NCBI GenBank assembly: GCA_032027005.1
Contig: JAVSMW010000004.1
Coordinates: 128,172-192,171, forward strand
Source of the DNA: JAVSMW01 sp032027005
GTDB lineage: Bacteria; Bacillota; Thermincolia; Thermincolales; UBA2595
Reading direction: 5' to 3'
Length of the DNA stretch: 64,000 nucleotides
Below are positions 40,890-50,600 of this stretch, in pieces (position 1 is the stretch's first letter; every line of letters starts with the position of its first letter). The translations under genes were made by a program, and so were the position numbers. The notes beneath the pieces are model-generated. The model was not told the origin of the DNA, searched no databases, and saw only the letters and a program-made list of their open reading frames with translations.

Positions 40890-42374
40890 TTATAACCAGA
40901 TATTTGTCAAAGTTGATTTCTTCCTGGCAATGATTTCGCTGATTCGTTCAATATAATTTTGTGGGTCTTTAGGGTTATACTGACTCGTTAAATACCAGGT
41001 ATCGGGATCAACGAATTTGGAGCCGCCGCCGCCGCCAAGACCAAGAATTGTCTGTCGTTCTTCAATAATTTGGATATTGTAAATACAATCATACCCCGCT
41101 TTGGCATATCCCGTGTTTTCCATTGGGCCAACCATCCTTTTCTGTCGGTATAGATAGTATGGATGCATCTTCATCTCACCAGCAGCTTGAGCCGCAGCCT
41201 CGAGCATCTGACTGACCGTTTCGGCATCGGGGAGTTTATATTCGTGTCCATATTCCTTTATTTTGGATGCCCGTTTCACAGCCAAGGTATGTACCGTCAA
41301 ATTCTCGGGGCTTAACCCGGAAATTTCCCTTAAGGTATGCTCTACCTCCTTTACCCCTTCCCCTGGCAGTCCAATAATAATGTCCATATTTATATTGGTA
41401 AAGCCGACCCTGCGGGCCAGTTCGACAGCCTGCAAAATCTGCTGCGGGGTATGGTGACGGCCGATTTTGCTCAGGGTCCCGCCATTCATAGACTGGGGAT
41501 TTATACTAATCCTGGAGACATCGAACTCTCTGGCCACTTTCAATTTTTCTTCCGAAACTGTATCAGGCCGCCCGGCTTCCAGGGTAATTTCCCTGGTCCC
41601 GCTCACTACAAGAAATTCTCTGATCCATTGGAGGACCTCACTAAGTTGTGCGCAATTCAAAACCGTGGGTGTCCCCCCGCCAATATAAATGGTCTGCACC
41701 CCTTTACCTGCAGCTCTTAAAAAAGTCCCAATTTCTTCAATTTCCTTCTTGAGTGTCTCTACAAAAGGAGGGACCAATAGCGCACCCCTGCCTTCCACCG
41801 AGCAAGACGGAAAAGAACAGTAGACACAACGGGAAGGGCAAAAAGGAATCCCAATATAGATACTGATTACTTGTCCGGTCTCTTCCGGTGACATGAGGTG
41901 TTTTCTCTGTCTGGCTGCGATTTCCAGGAGCATGTTAACTTTTCCGGGACTCATTTCATATTCGGCAGCCAGGTAATCAGCGATAACGTTTTGTTCCCAG
42001 TTCAGATCCAGCAATCGATGCACTATCTTTGTCGGCCTAATCCCGGTCAAAATCCCCCATGGGCCGGGATTCTTATCTGTGTAACGTCTTAATACCCGAA
42101 GAATGGCAAGTTTTACCAGCCGCTTCTGTTGGTTTCGTTCATCCCCGAAAATAGGAACTTTATCAGTTGAAGCTTCTTCCGTAAAAATACTGTCTCCGGC
42201 AGCGAGAACTGCCCTGCCGGTCAGCAGACCCCGGGTTTTAGCCACAGAAACAGCGATTTTCATTTGATGGTCGGCATGATCCTCTAAAGCTATGTCACTG
42301 TCAGGAAAAAACAAACGGACAATGTCTTGTCCGGTAAGAGCCAAATCTTTTTCGGCAGACATTAAGGCAATCAA
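40890..42374 (-). CDS. hemZ: Coproporphyrinogen dehydrogenase-like radical SAM protein HemZ
   Basis: A 494-residue radical SAM protein with the cluster motif CPSRCVYCSFPS near 178-189, the SAM-binding YIGGGTPTVL, and the HemN-type C-terminal region (YYLYRQKRMVGPMENTGYA). The extra N-terminal 150 residues are characteristic of HemZ rather than HemN/HemW. It sits between MBL/relA and hisS-aspS in related genomes; here the aromatic cluster separates it from hisS. Confidence 0.92.
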   Translation of the reverse strand: MIALMSAEKDLALTGQDIVRLFFPDSDIALEDHADHQMKIAVSVAKTRGLLTGRAVLAAGDSIFTEEASTDKVPIFGDERNQQKRLVKLAILRVLRRYTDKNPGPWGILTGIRPTKIVHRLLDLNWEQNVIADYLAAEYEMSPGKVNMLLEIAARQRKHLMSPEETGQVISIYIGIPFCPSRCVYCSFPSCSVEGRGALLVPPFVETLKKEIEEIGTFLRAAGKGVQTIYIGGGTPTVLNCAQLSEVLQWIREFLVVSGTREITLEAGRPDTVSEEKLKVAREFDVSRISINPQSMNGGTLSKIGRHHTPQQILQAVELARRVGFTNINMDIIIGLPGEGVKEVEHTLREISGLSPENLTVHTLAVKRASKIKEYGHEYKLPDAETVSQMLEAAAQAAGEMKMHPYYLYRQKRMVGPMENTGYAKAGYDCIYNIQIIEERQTILGLGGGGGSKFVDPDTWYLTSQYNPKDPQNYIERISEIIARKKSTLTNIWL

Positions 42375-42477
42375 TATTAGACACTCCTTACGTCAATCTT
42401 ATTTGCCCTATTTTCCGGACTGATTTTGCTGCTTCGAACCGTTCCTGGTTCAGTTTTATTATACAACAAGTGGAGAG

Positions 42478-42511
42478 GAGTGGCTAGTGGCCATGGCCAC
42501 TGGCCACTCCT
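42478..42511. terminator. 34-bp palindrome after the deacetylase gene
   Basis: GGAGTGGC-AGTGGCCA / TGGCCACT-GCCACTCC with one mismatch, directly at the end of the deacetylase gene. It has only a short pyrimidine tail. Confidence 0.55.
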
Positions 42512-43344
42512 TATATTTCATTTATCGGCACTATTTTATAGCCTTTTTCCCGGGTGCTGAGGATAATCTGTTCCAAACCACCCACCGAATCATCGGAATT
42601 ACCGTGAAGTAAAATCACGGCGCCGTTGTGCAGCTGGCTTACTGTTCCTTTAACTGCTTCTCCTGGACCGCCCATAGGTAGCCAATCCTTGATGGCAACA
42701 CTCCAGAAGGCTGTTCTGTACCCCAATTCCTTTGTAATTTTAAGGGTTCTTTCACTATATTCCCCCATCGGTGGTCTCATGTATTTAAAATCAATCCCAT
42801 TACCGACCACCTGTTTGGCAATTTCCTCCCACCCGGTGATTTCTTCCTTAACCTCACCGTCTGACAAAGTTGGCAGGCTTTTATGCCTCACGGTATGATT
42901 TCCCAGGACATGCCCTTCTTTCACTAGTCGTTTGACTATCTCGGGATTTTTTTCAATCCAGTTGGTCGTTACAAAAAAGGAGCCTTTGACGTTGTATTTT
43001 GCAAGAATATCCAGAATTCTCGGGGTGAAGCCTTCTTTTTCGTATCCCATATCAAAAGTCAGGGTTACTTGTTTCTTGCCGGTATCACCTAAAAAGAGGG
43101 CATCATATTTCTGCACCAGGGCCTTTTGCCGGGCTGTTACTTCCGGGCCTTTGCCATCCCGGGACCTCACAAAACCCCAGCCTTCTTTTTCATTAAAGAC
43201 ACCATCAATTTGTTGAACCTGGCTTCGTTCCGGCAGAAGGGATTTGGGACTGCGAAGCGGGTTTTGTTCTGGCCACCAATTATATATACCTGACATGGCT
43301 GCTAAAATTGCCGCTAAACCTAGGAACAAGCTTTTATATCTCAT
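42511..43344 (-). CDS. Polysaccharide deacetylase (PdaA/PdaB-type)
   Basis: A secreted or membrane-anchored NodB-type deacetylase of 277 residues. It has an N-terminal hydrophobic anchor (SLFLGLAAILAAMSGIY), the metal Asp in VTLTFDMGYE near 100, the two His in GNHTVRHKSLP near 147, and RPPMGEYSE. The aspartate context (FDMG rather than FDDG) resembles the delta-lactam-forming PdaA group, suggesting a spore-cortex role. Substrate is inferred. Confidence 0.87.
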   Translation of the reverse strand: MRYKSLFLGLAAILAAMSGIYNWWPEQNPLRSPKSLLPERSQVQQIDGVFNEKEGWGFVRSRDGKGPEVTARQKALVQKYDALFLGDTGKKQVTLTFDMGYEKEGFTPRILDILAKYNVKGSFFVTTNWIEKNPEIVKRLVKEGHVLGNHTVRHKSLPTLSDGEVKEEITGWEEIAKQVVGNGIDFKYMRPPMGEYSERTLKITKELGYRTAFWSVAIKDWLPMGGPGEAVKGTVSQLHNGAVILLHGNSDDSVGGLEQIILSTREKGYKIVPINEI

Positions 43345-43535
43345 GAAAATGACCTCCCCTTTAAGTACTGCTGAAATAAGTCGTAAATAGTATGCACATA
43401 TGCCAGCAGTGCTATGTATGGGGAAATTAGTTTAAAACCTCAAGATCACAGCGCAGCGAAGCTGCGATCAAAAGGTTAATAACCAGTGGCCAGTTATCAA
43501 TAATAGAGGTTTCATTTTAGGTCTAATAAACATAA

Positions 43536-43565
43536 AAGATTAGCCGCGGATGAACGCTGATAAAT
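43536..43565. repeat. CCGCGGATGAACGC-type dispersed repeat (one of four)
   Basis: GCCGCGGATGAACGCTGATA here; related copies at 44455-44490 (reverse), 51553-51585 and 51660-51700 (reverse). The rest of 43345-43697 holds an imperfect hairpin (GATCACAGC...GCTGCGATC) and no gene. Confidence 0.6.
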
Positions 43566-43697
43566 GCGGATATCAATTTATAAAACAAACTTTCACGAAG
43601 TAGTAGTACAAAGGCTTGGCAGGGTAATTTAAGAATTATGTCGAATAATATCTAATTACTACAAAATGCTGCAGCATACATAAAAGGGAGGTATTTT

Positions 43698-44141
43698 ATG
43701 CTTGTCAGACCAAGTCTTGTGATTACCCGGGACAATAAAATCCTGCTCTTAAAATATAATTACACCGGAAATGAAGTTTACGGCATCCCGGGAGGTAATC
43801 CTGAACCAAATGATACAATGGTCCAGGCTATTATCAGAGAGTTAAAGGAAGAACTCAATCTGGAAGTTAGGGTAAATGAACTCCTTCTTACAGGAGAAGT
43901 TATTTCCCCGGAAAAAAGTCTTTCTACCCTTCACTGTGTGTTCAGAGGCACCATCACAAAAGGCAGTCCGCAGATCAACCCCGAAGAGACCTCCGCCCTA
44001 GCGGCCTCCTGGGTAGATATAGATAAGATTGATTCTTTAAACCTGTATCCCAATGTCGGACGGGATTTAAAACAACTGCTCACCGGCAGCAAGGCTAGCA
44101 CTAATACATACGTAGGCAGGATCAGCCAACAATGGTTCTAA
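43698..44141 (+). CDS. Nudix hydrolase
   Basis: A 147-residue Nudix protein. The Nudix box is seen as GGNPEPNDTMVQAIIRELKEEL (split here: GGNPEPND, then AIIRELKEELNL), residues 32-54. It hydrolyses a nucleoside diphosphate linked to another group; substrate unknown. GGGAGG lies 10 bases before the ATG. It is alone on the plus strand between minus-strand genes. Confidence 0.88.
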   Translation: MLVRPSLVITRDNKILLLKYNYTGNEVYGIPGGNPEPNDTMVQAIIRELKEELNLEVRVNELLLTGEVISPEKSLSTLHCVFRGTITKGSPQINPEETSALAASWVDIDKIDSLNLYPNVGRDLKQLLTGSKASTNTYVGRISQQWF

Positions 44142-44186
44142 TTTAATTAGATAGTTCTTCAATCCTTCTGCGCCGTTGAATGTTAA

Positions 44187-44363
44187 TTATGAATAGTATT
44201 TTCCGGTTATTTGCGATAAATCAATCCGTATTACTGCTGTACCTTTAACCATGTTGTTTAGGATTTCATGGTTAACTAAATGCGGCGTATATTTTTTTAC
44301 GATTTCCTTTAAGACACTGATTTTTTCCTCAATATTGTCAACAAGTTTCGCAGTGCCTGAAAT
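44187..44363 (-). pseudogene. C-terminal remnant of a PNPOx-like flavoprotein
   Basis: An open frame without start codon reads ISGTAKLVDNIEEKISVLKE, then YTPHLVNHEI and TAVIRIDLSQITGKYYS-stop, which matches the C-terminal part of NimA/pyridoxamine-phosphate-oxidase-like proteins. The N-terminal half is missing; a stem AAACCGGCTC/GAGCCGGTTT (44367-44395) abuts the break. The rest of 44142-44516 holds only a dispersed repeat. Confidence 0.6.
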
Positions 44364-44516
44364 CTATAAAACCGGCTCTATTTTAAGAGCCGGTTTCAAT
44401 ATATTTATAGGATACAGTGACAGCATATTGAAATCTCGGAGGAACGTTTTTACACTACTTATCCGTGTTTATCTGCGTCCATCCGCGGCTTAATTAACTC
44501 CTGTGGTGCCGCATCA

Positions 44517-45137
44517 TTACCTTAAAAAGGGATTATACTTGCGCTCATGGGCAATGGTTGAATCTCCCATGTGACCAGGATAAACGATAGTTTCATCAGG
44601 TAAGGTCATCAGCTTCTCCTTAATAGATTTAATGATGGAGTCGTAATCTCCGCCAGGGAAATCTGTCCTGCCAATTGATTCATTAAACAGGGTATCCCCG
44701 GTAAAGACCAGCCCATCAGTTAACAGGCAAATTCCTCCCTTGGTATGTCCGGGAGTATGCAGAACCTTCAGCTTTATTGTACCAAACTCAATGACATCGC
44801 CTTCTTTTAAGATGGTGTCGGCAGCTCTAAACCCTTCTTGGCGCCCCATCATGCCGGAGAAATTGAGCTTGGGTTCTATCAGCATAGAGGCATCCTGCTC
44901 ATGGATCATGACCTGGGCCCCTGTTGCCTCACGCAGTTCATCATTACCTCCGATGTGGTCAATATGTCCATGGGTATTGACGATATACTTCACTTTTAGG
45001 CCTTTTCCCTTTAATTCGTCCAGGATCAGGTTTACTTCCCCGCCCGGATCAATGACAACAGCCTCTTTGGTCTCCTCACACCCGACTACATAGCAGTTTG
45101 CGCCAAAAGACCCTACAACAATAGATTTTAGAATCAA
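44517..45137 (-). CDS. MBL-fold hydrolase (glyoxalase II-like)
   Basis: A 206-residue metallo-beta-lactamase-fold hydrolase with NTHGHIDHIGG (metal motif THxHxDH) near 55, a conserved HTPGHTKGG, FTGDTLF near 145 and PGHMGDSTI near the end. It belongs to the small hydrolases found between relA and hemZ in Firmicutes. Hydroxyacylglutathione or another thioester may be the substrate; not decidable. Confidence 0.9.
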   Translation of the reverse strand: MILKSIVVGSFGANCYVVGCEETKEAVVIDPGGEVNLILDELKGKGLKVKYIVNTHGHIDHIGGNDELREATGAQVMIHEQDASMLIEPKLNFSGMMGRQEGFRAADTILKEGDVIEFGTIKLKVLHTPGHTKGGICLLTDGLVFTGDTLFNESIGRTDFPGGDYDSIIKSIKEKLMTLPDETIVYPGHMGDSTIAHERKYNPFLR

Positions 45138-45180
45138 TTTTATATCCTCCTCATCAATGTAATATTAAACAGATGTAAAA

Positions 45181-47346
45181 TTAAACCCTAGGTGTTACGC
45201 GCCAGATATCGTAGATATCTTTGATCCGTCTTATTTTACCCATAATGTATTCCAACTGGTCCAGACCTTTGACCTCTAAGACCAGGTCAATAGTCGCCAT
45301 CCGGTTCTTGATCCCCCTGGCACTGACCCACTCGGCACTGATTTTCATTTCTGACAGTACGGTCATTACATCATTAAGGAGTCCGGCCCTGTCCATGGCT
45401 GAAATCTCCAGGTGGACATGATATGAGCCCCGGTCGGCCGTATCCCAGGAAACTTCGATGATCCTTTCATCTTCACCAAGCCCATGTACAGTCACATTAC
45501 GGCAATCCTGACGATGCACCGACACTCCCCGGCCCTTGGTGATATATCCAATGATAGGGTCACCAGGAACTGGGTTACAGCACCTCGCTAAACGTATCAG
45601 GACATCTTCCTCACCCTTGACAATAATGCCTGAACTTGAGCGTGGCCTTTTCTTTCTGGGTTCTTTGTTAATCAGGTCTTCTATATTAATGACCTTTTCT
45701 TTTTTAGTTACATCTCTAACTTTGGTAATTACCTGATTGGCAGTAACAACTCCCATGCCTATTGCACACAGCAAATCATCGACACTGACAAAGTTCATTC
45801 TCCTGGCAATCCGGTTGAGCTGTTCGCCTTTGATAAACTCGGCTGGCTCATCAAACCCATGTTTTTTAATTTCCCGTTCTAAACTATCTTTACCTTTTTC
45901 AAGATTTTCTTCACGGTTTTCTTTCTTAAACCACGACCTGATTTTACTGCGGGCCTCAGAAGTCTGCACCACATTCAGCCAGTCCCGGCTTGGGCCATTG
46001 GCCTGCTTCGTAGTAACGATTTCTACAATGTCACCGTTTTGTAATTTATAATCAAGGGGCACCAGTTTGCCATTGATTTTTGCTCCCACACATCTGTGCC
46101 CTACCTGGGTATGGATGCGATAAGCAAAGTCAATAGGCACCGAGTCCCGCGGCATTTCAACCACATCACCCTTAGGGGTAAAAACAAAGACCGCATCTGA
46201 AAAGAGGTCAATTTTGAGAGTCTCCATAAACTCCCTGGCATCACGCATATCGTTCTGCCATTCCAGAAGCTGTCGGAGCCAGGACAGTTTCTGTTCGAAA
46301 TCAGCGTCACCGTCGGCTCCTTCCTTGTAGCGCCAGTGGGCAGCGATTCCGTATTCGGCGGTTTTGTGCATCTCCCATGTCCTGATCTGAATCTCCAGAG
46401 GTTCTCCCTGTGGCCCAATCACCGTGGTATGGAGAGATTGATACATATTGGATTTGGGCATGGCAATATAATCTTTGAACCGTCCGGGAATGGGCTTCCA
46501 CAGAGTATGAATCATCCCCAGAGAACCATAGCAGTCTTTAATACTGTCAACCAGAACCCTGATGGCAGTCAGGTCGTATATCTGGCTAAGCTCTTTATGC
46601 TGTTCCTGCATTTTATGATAAATACTATAGAAGTTCTTGGGGCGTCCCTGAATATCAGCCTTGATTCCTACAGAAACAAGTTTTTCCTGAAGGAGAATAA
46701 TCACATTTTCAATAAATGCTTCCCGCTCAGCTCTTTTTTTAGCAATACCGTCTACCAGCAGGTAATAATTATCAGTTTCCAAATAGCGAAAAGAGAGGTC
46801 TTCCAACTCCCACTTTAGTTTATAAATCCCCAGGCGGTGAGCCAAAGGCGCAAAAATTTCCAGAGTCTCATTGGCAATTTCCTTCTGTTTGACCGGGTTC
46901 ATGTGTTTGAGAGTCCTCATATTATGTATCCGGTCAGCCAGTTTAATGAGGATTACCCTAATATCTTTAGCCATTGCCAGGAACATTTTGCGCAGGTTTT
47001 CTACCTGCTGCTCCATTTTATTTTTAAATTCTATCCGGCTGAGTTTTGTTACCCCATCAACCAATAAGGCAACCTCTGAACCAAACTGTTCTTCAATAGT
47101 TTCCAGGGTTACACCTGTGTCTTCGACCACATCATGCAGTAAGCCGGCTGCAATAGTTACCACATCGAGTTCCAGACCGGCCAAAATCACTGCTACATTC
47201 AAGGGGTGATTGATATAAGGCTCGCCCGAAACACGCAGTTGGCCTTCATGAGCTTTGGCAGCAAATTCGTAGGCCTTCTTGAGCAGATCAATATCAGCAT
47301 TTGTAGAATATTTTTGGACTTCAGCCAGCAGACGCTCGAATTTCAC
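45181..47346 (-). CDS. relA: Bifunctional (p)ppGpp synthetase/hydrolase RelA/SpoT
   Basis: A 721-residue Rel protein. The HD hydrolase domain (HPLNVAVILAGLELD...GLLHDVVEDTG, near 45-75) is followed by the synthetase domain (SIYHKMQ..., YDLTAIRVLVD, AMPKSNMYQSLHTTVIGP), TGS (VFVFTPKGDVVEMPRDS), a helical part and C-terminal ACT (VHLEISAMDRAGLLNDVM). Controls the stringent response. apt and dtd, usual neighbours between recJ, relA and the MBL gene, are absent here. Confidence 0.97.
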   Translation of the reverse strand: MKFERLLAEVQKYSTNADIDLLKKAYEFAAKAHEGQLRVSGEPYINHPLNVAVILAGLELDVVTIAAGLLHDVVEDTGVTLETIEEQFGSEVALLVDGVTKLSRIEFKNKMEQQVENLRKMFLAMAKDIRVILIKLADRIHNMRTLKHMNPVKQKEIANETLEIFAPLAHRLGIYKLKWELEDLSFRYLETDNYYLLVDGIAKKRAEREAFIENVIILLQEKLVSVGIKADIQGRPKNFYSIYHKMQEQHKELSQIYDLTAIRVLVDSIKDCYGSLGMIHTLWKPIPGRFKDYIAMPKSNMYQSLHTTVIGPQGEPLEIQIRTWEMHKTAEYGIAAHWRYKEGADGDADFEQKLSWLRQLLEWQNDMRDAREFMETLKIDLFSDAVFVFTPKGDVVEMPRDSVPIDFAYRIHTQVGHRCVGAKINGKLVPLDYKLQNGDIVEIVTTKQANGPSRDWLNVVQTSEARSKIRSWFKKENREENLEKGKDSLEREIKKHGFDEPAEFIKGEQLNRIARRMNFVSVDDLLCAIGMGVVTANQVITKVRDVTKKEKVINIEDLINKEPRKKRPRSSSGIIVKGEEDVLIRLARCCNPVPGDPIIGYITKGRGVSVHRQDCRNVTVHGLGEDERIIEVSWDTADRGSYHVHLEISAMDRAGLLNDVMTVLSEMKISAEWVSARGIKNRMATIDLVLEVKGLDQLEYIMGKIRRIKDIYDIWRVTPRV

Positions 47347-47416
47347 AGGACACCTTCCCTTGACTGATGTTGTATAACGCAGGTTGACATATTACTAATA
47401 AATACATAATTATATA

Positions 47417-47461
47417 TTATATCATAATTGTCAACCCATGGCTAAAGAATTAGGAGCCCGT
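47417..47461. repeat. 45-bp direct repeat, left copy
   Basis: Identical to 47656-47700, which contains the last codons and stop of the recJ-type gene. Together they flank the inserted element at 47462-47655, as a target duplication would. Confidence 0.85.
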
Positions 47462-47655
47462 CCTGACTTTTACAGTTAGCATAGCAAATTAGCTAGAGAC
47501 AATTAAGTTAATTCTTTAAAAACGCGGAGTTCCGCGTTTTTTTACACTTTTTCTTGATGTNAGCATAACAAAATTTAACTACGGTTATAACAAGAAAAAG
47601 CCCACAGTTTCAACAACTAGGGGCTTCTCACATTTTTCAAACTGTAAAAGTCAGG
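47462..47655. mobile_element. Insertion element with 16-bp terminal inverted repeats, interior missing at an N
   Basis: Ends are CCTGACTTTTACAGTT and its inverse (47640-47655). Only 194 bases are present, with N at 47561 and a terminator-like hairpin (AACGCGGA/TCCGCGTT plus T-run) near 47521-47547. It is bounded by exact 45-bp direct repeats. The interior, perhaps a transposase, seems lost at the N join, or this is a MITE. Long direct repeats are known for IS1634/IS1549-type elements. Confidence 0.7.
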
Positions 47656-47688
47656 TTATATCATAATTGTCAACCCATGGCTAAAGAA

Positions 47689-50600
47689 TTAGGAGCCCGT
47701 TTGGATGATACTAAGGTCACTCACGTCCACATTTCCGGGTAGATATTTTTGCGGGTAGATAGGACGATTAATAAACTCCAGCAGTTCCTCGGGGGAAGCT
47801 TCAAAAAAGTACTTTTCGAAGTTTTTAAAAGCTGATTTTTCTTCCTGACCTTCCACAAACCGGAAAGAGTCTTCAATCTTTAGCTTTTTCCCCGGTGCAG
47901 GCAGCAGATAAATCTGCCGTTCCCGGCCTGCTGATTCCCGCTGAATAAGCTCCAATTCCTCCAATACCCCCAATCCCGCCGAGACAAAACCTGATCTCGC
48001 GTAACCCACCCCATTCCGTTTAAGGATTTTGGCAATTTCCTCATTAGTCTGGCTGATGGGCTGGGATTTAGCTGCCAATTCCCGCAGCACTGTGTAAAGT
48101 TTACCCAGGTTATCACGGTCTGGTGCCGAGGCATCAAGGATAAACCGATTGATGGCAGCATCCCTTCTGCCGCATAAAAGATGAATTAAAGCCTCACGGC
48201 CATCCCTGCCGCACCGGCCGCATTGCTGGTTAAACTCAGTAAAATTAAAATTCAGATGAAAAACTATAATGTTTTTAACATCGGGAATATCTATTCCTTC
48301 GCCGAATGCTGATGTAGAAACAACAGTCTTGACCTGGCCGGAGCGAAACATTTGTTCAATGATATTTCTTTGTTCACTTTTTAAACCTGCATGGTAAAAA
48401 ATGATCTGTTCAGCCATTTTAGGCAGTGATTCCCTGAGCATTGCGGCCAATTCCACAGTTTGCAGACGGCTGTTCACATAAATGATAGTTTTATCTCCGG
48501 TGCCCACCACCCGTTTTAGATAGCCGTTTTTATCAAGCCAGTTCCGCTTGTCAACCAACCGCAAATTTTCCCGGACATGTGGATCTATGACCACCTGCTC
48601 TATCCCCAGGGTATTTATAATCTCACCGGCTACATCATCATTAGCTGTAGCTGTAACCGCAAGCACAACTGGGTTCCCAAGAGATTCGACAAGATCGCCG
48701 AGTTTTTTATAGTGAGGTCTGTGAGAATTGGAAGCCATCCCAATGTGATGGCTTTCATCCACAACAAATAAACCTGTCTTGCGGGCCGCCGTCTGAAACT
48801 TACTCACGTGGTAAGAAATAAATTCAGGGGTGGTTAAGAGCACATCAACCCAGCCCTGAGCAATGGCATTAAAAAGGCGGGCCCGTTCCCCGGCGGAAAG
48901 AGAGCCATTCCCTTTGAAAACCCTTAACCCCAGCGGTGACAGCCTAGCCGCCATATTTTCAAACTGGTCGTTTACCAGAGCCCTTAGTGGATAGACTATT
49001 ACAGTCATTTCCCGGTGCCGGATAGCCTTAAAGGCCGCCATTGTCTGAAATACCGCAGATTTACCCCGGCCGGTCCCAAAAATGGCCAGGGTTTTAACGC
49101 CCCGAAAAAGGCTCTCTATAGCTGCCAATTGTTTTTCCCGGAAAGGGTTCTCCCCCAGCAAAGCTTCTCTGATCCTGTTTAAAAGTTCGGCATCTGTTTG
49201 TAGAGATAATTCCTCCCTAACCCGGGCCAGACGCATTTCATATTCTACCCGGGTCTCCTCCGGTTTTTTGAAAATAACAATATTTACTCCAAAATTTTTA
49301 TCTGCTCCCCCGGTAACCTGGGAAACATTTGCCAGGTACTTATCCCCTCTGTCCAGCAAAGGTGCAAAATGCTTGGCCAGTCTGGCGTTAAGGTATCCCA
49401 CCTGTGTATTGGAACAGGTGACCACTTTAATGGAGTTGTCATCATTGGGGTTATTGAATTCCCGCTCCAGGAAGATTTGCTCACCATTCCTCAGGCCGGC
49501 CGCAACCTCCTGCCTGTTTTCAAAAGTTACACCGACTACCTTTGTGTAAAATTCTTCTTTATCCCCTATGTCGCGGTAATAGTCATCAAGAAGATATGTA
49601 ACGGCGTTTTGAAATAGTTCCTCAATGAAACTTTTCTCTCGTTCTTCTTCCCGCTCCCAAAAACAGACTGCCTCATCATAAGGTCTCAGGTCTTTAATAT
49701 TTAACTGAAGATTAGTTCTACCGTTCCATTCATTCTTTTCCAGAGAAAAGGCAAGATCAAGGTAGTCAGCCTGTGCCACCAAATCCTGCTGCCTGCCAAG
49801 GTTAAATCCAATGGCATCTAAAAGAAGTTGCGTACTGCTCACCTTCAACTTAAGGTGCGCTCCATTTAAGCCTACAGTAAAATGGTCCATTATGCCGGCC
49901 TGGCGGCAGACTACAACCGGCGCAGGGTTATCACATCCATAGGGTGCCAGCATCTGCATTTGCCGGTAGGTGTCTTCATTTAGGTCTGTTAATGCCACTT
50001 CACAGTCTACATAAATTTCCGGCAGCAAGTCTTCATCGGTAAGCTGTTTATCGGCGTAGCGGTTGATTGCAGAGGAAAACAGCGGAACATTCTCCACCGA
50101 CATAGTTAAACCGGCAGCCTGTTTATGCCCGCCGAATTTTTCCAGATATTGGGCATTATGCTGTAAGGCCTGAAAAAGGTTAAAGGGCGGAATACTGCGC
50201 GCTGAGCCCTTAGCCGTCCCTCCCTCTATATTCATGAGAATAACGGGACGGTAAAAATCCTGCACCAGTTTCGATGCTACAATTCCAATAACCCCTAAAT
50301 GCCAACCCTCTCGGGCTAAAACAATTACTTTATCCCTGGCCAGGTCAACTCCGCCTGCTTCAATAATTTCCAGGGCATCCTGGTAAATAGCCGCCTCAAC
50401 CCTCTGTCTTTCTTCATTTAGGGCACATAATTCCGCTGCCAATGCGGCAGCCTCATCTTTATTTTCGCAGAGCAAAAGCTTTACGGCACATGATGCGTCA
50501 CCGAGTCTTCCAGCGGCATTTATTTTCGGTGCCAGCTGAAAGGCCACCTGTCTGGAGTTTATTTCTCCCTGTTTGAAACCACATTGTTCCATTAATGCCT

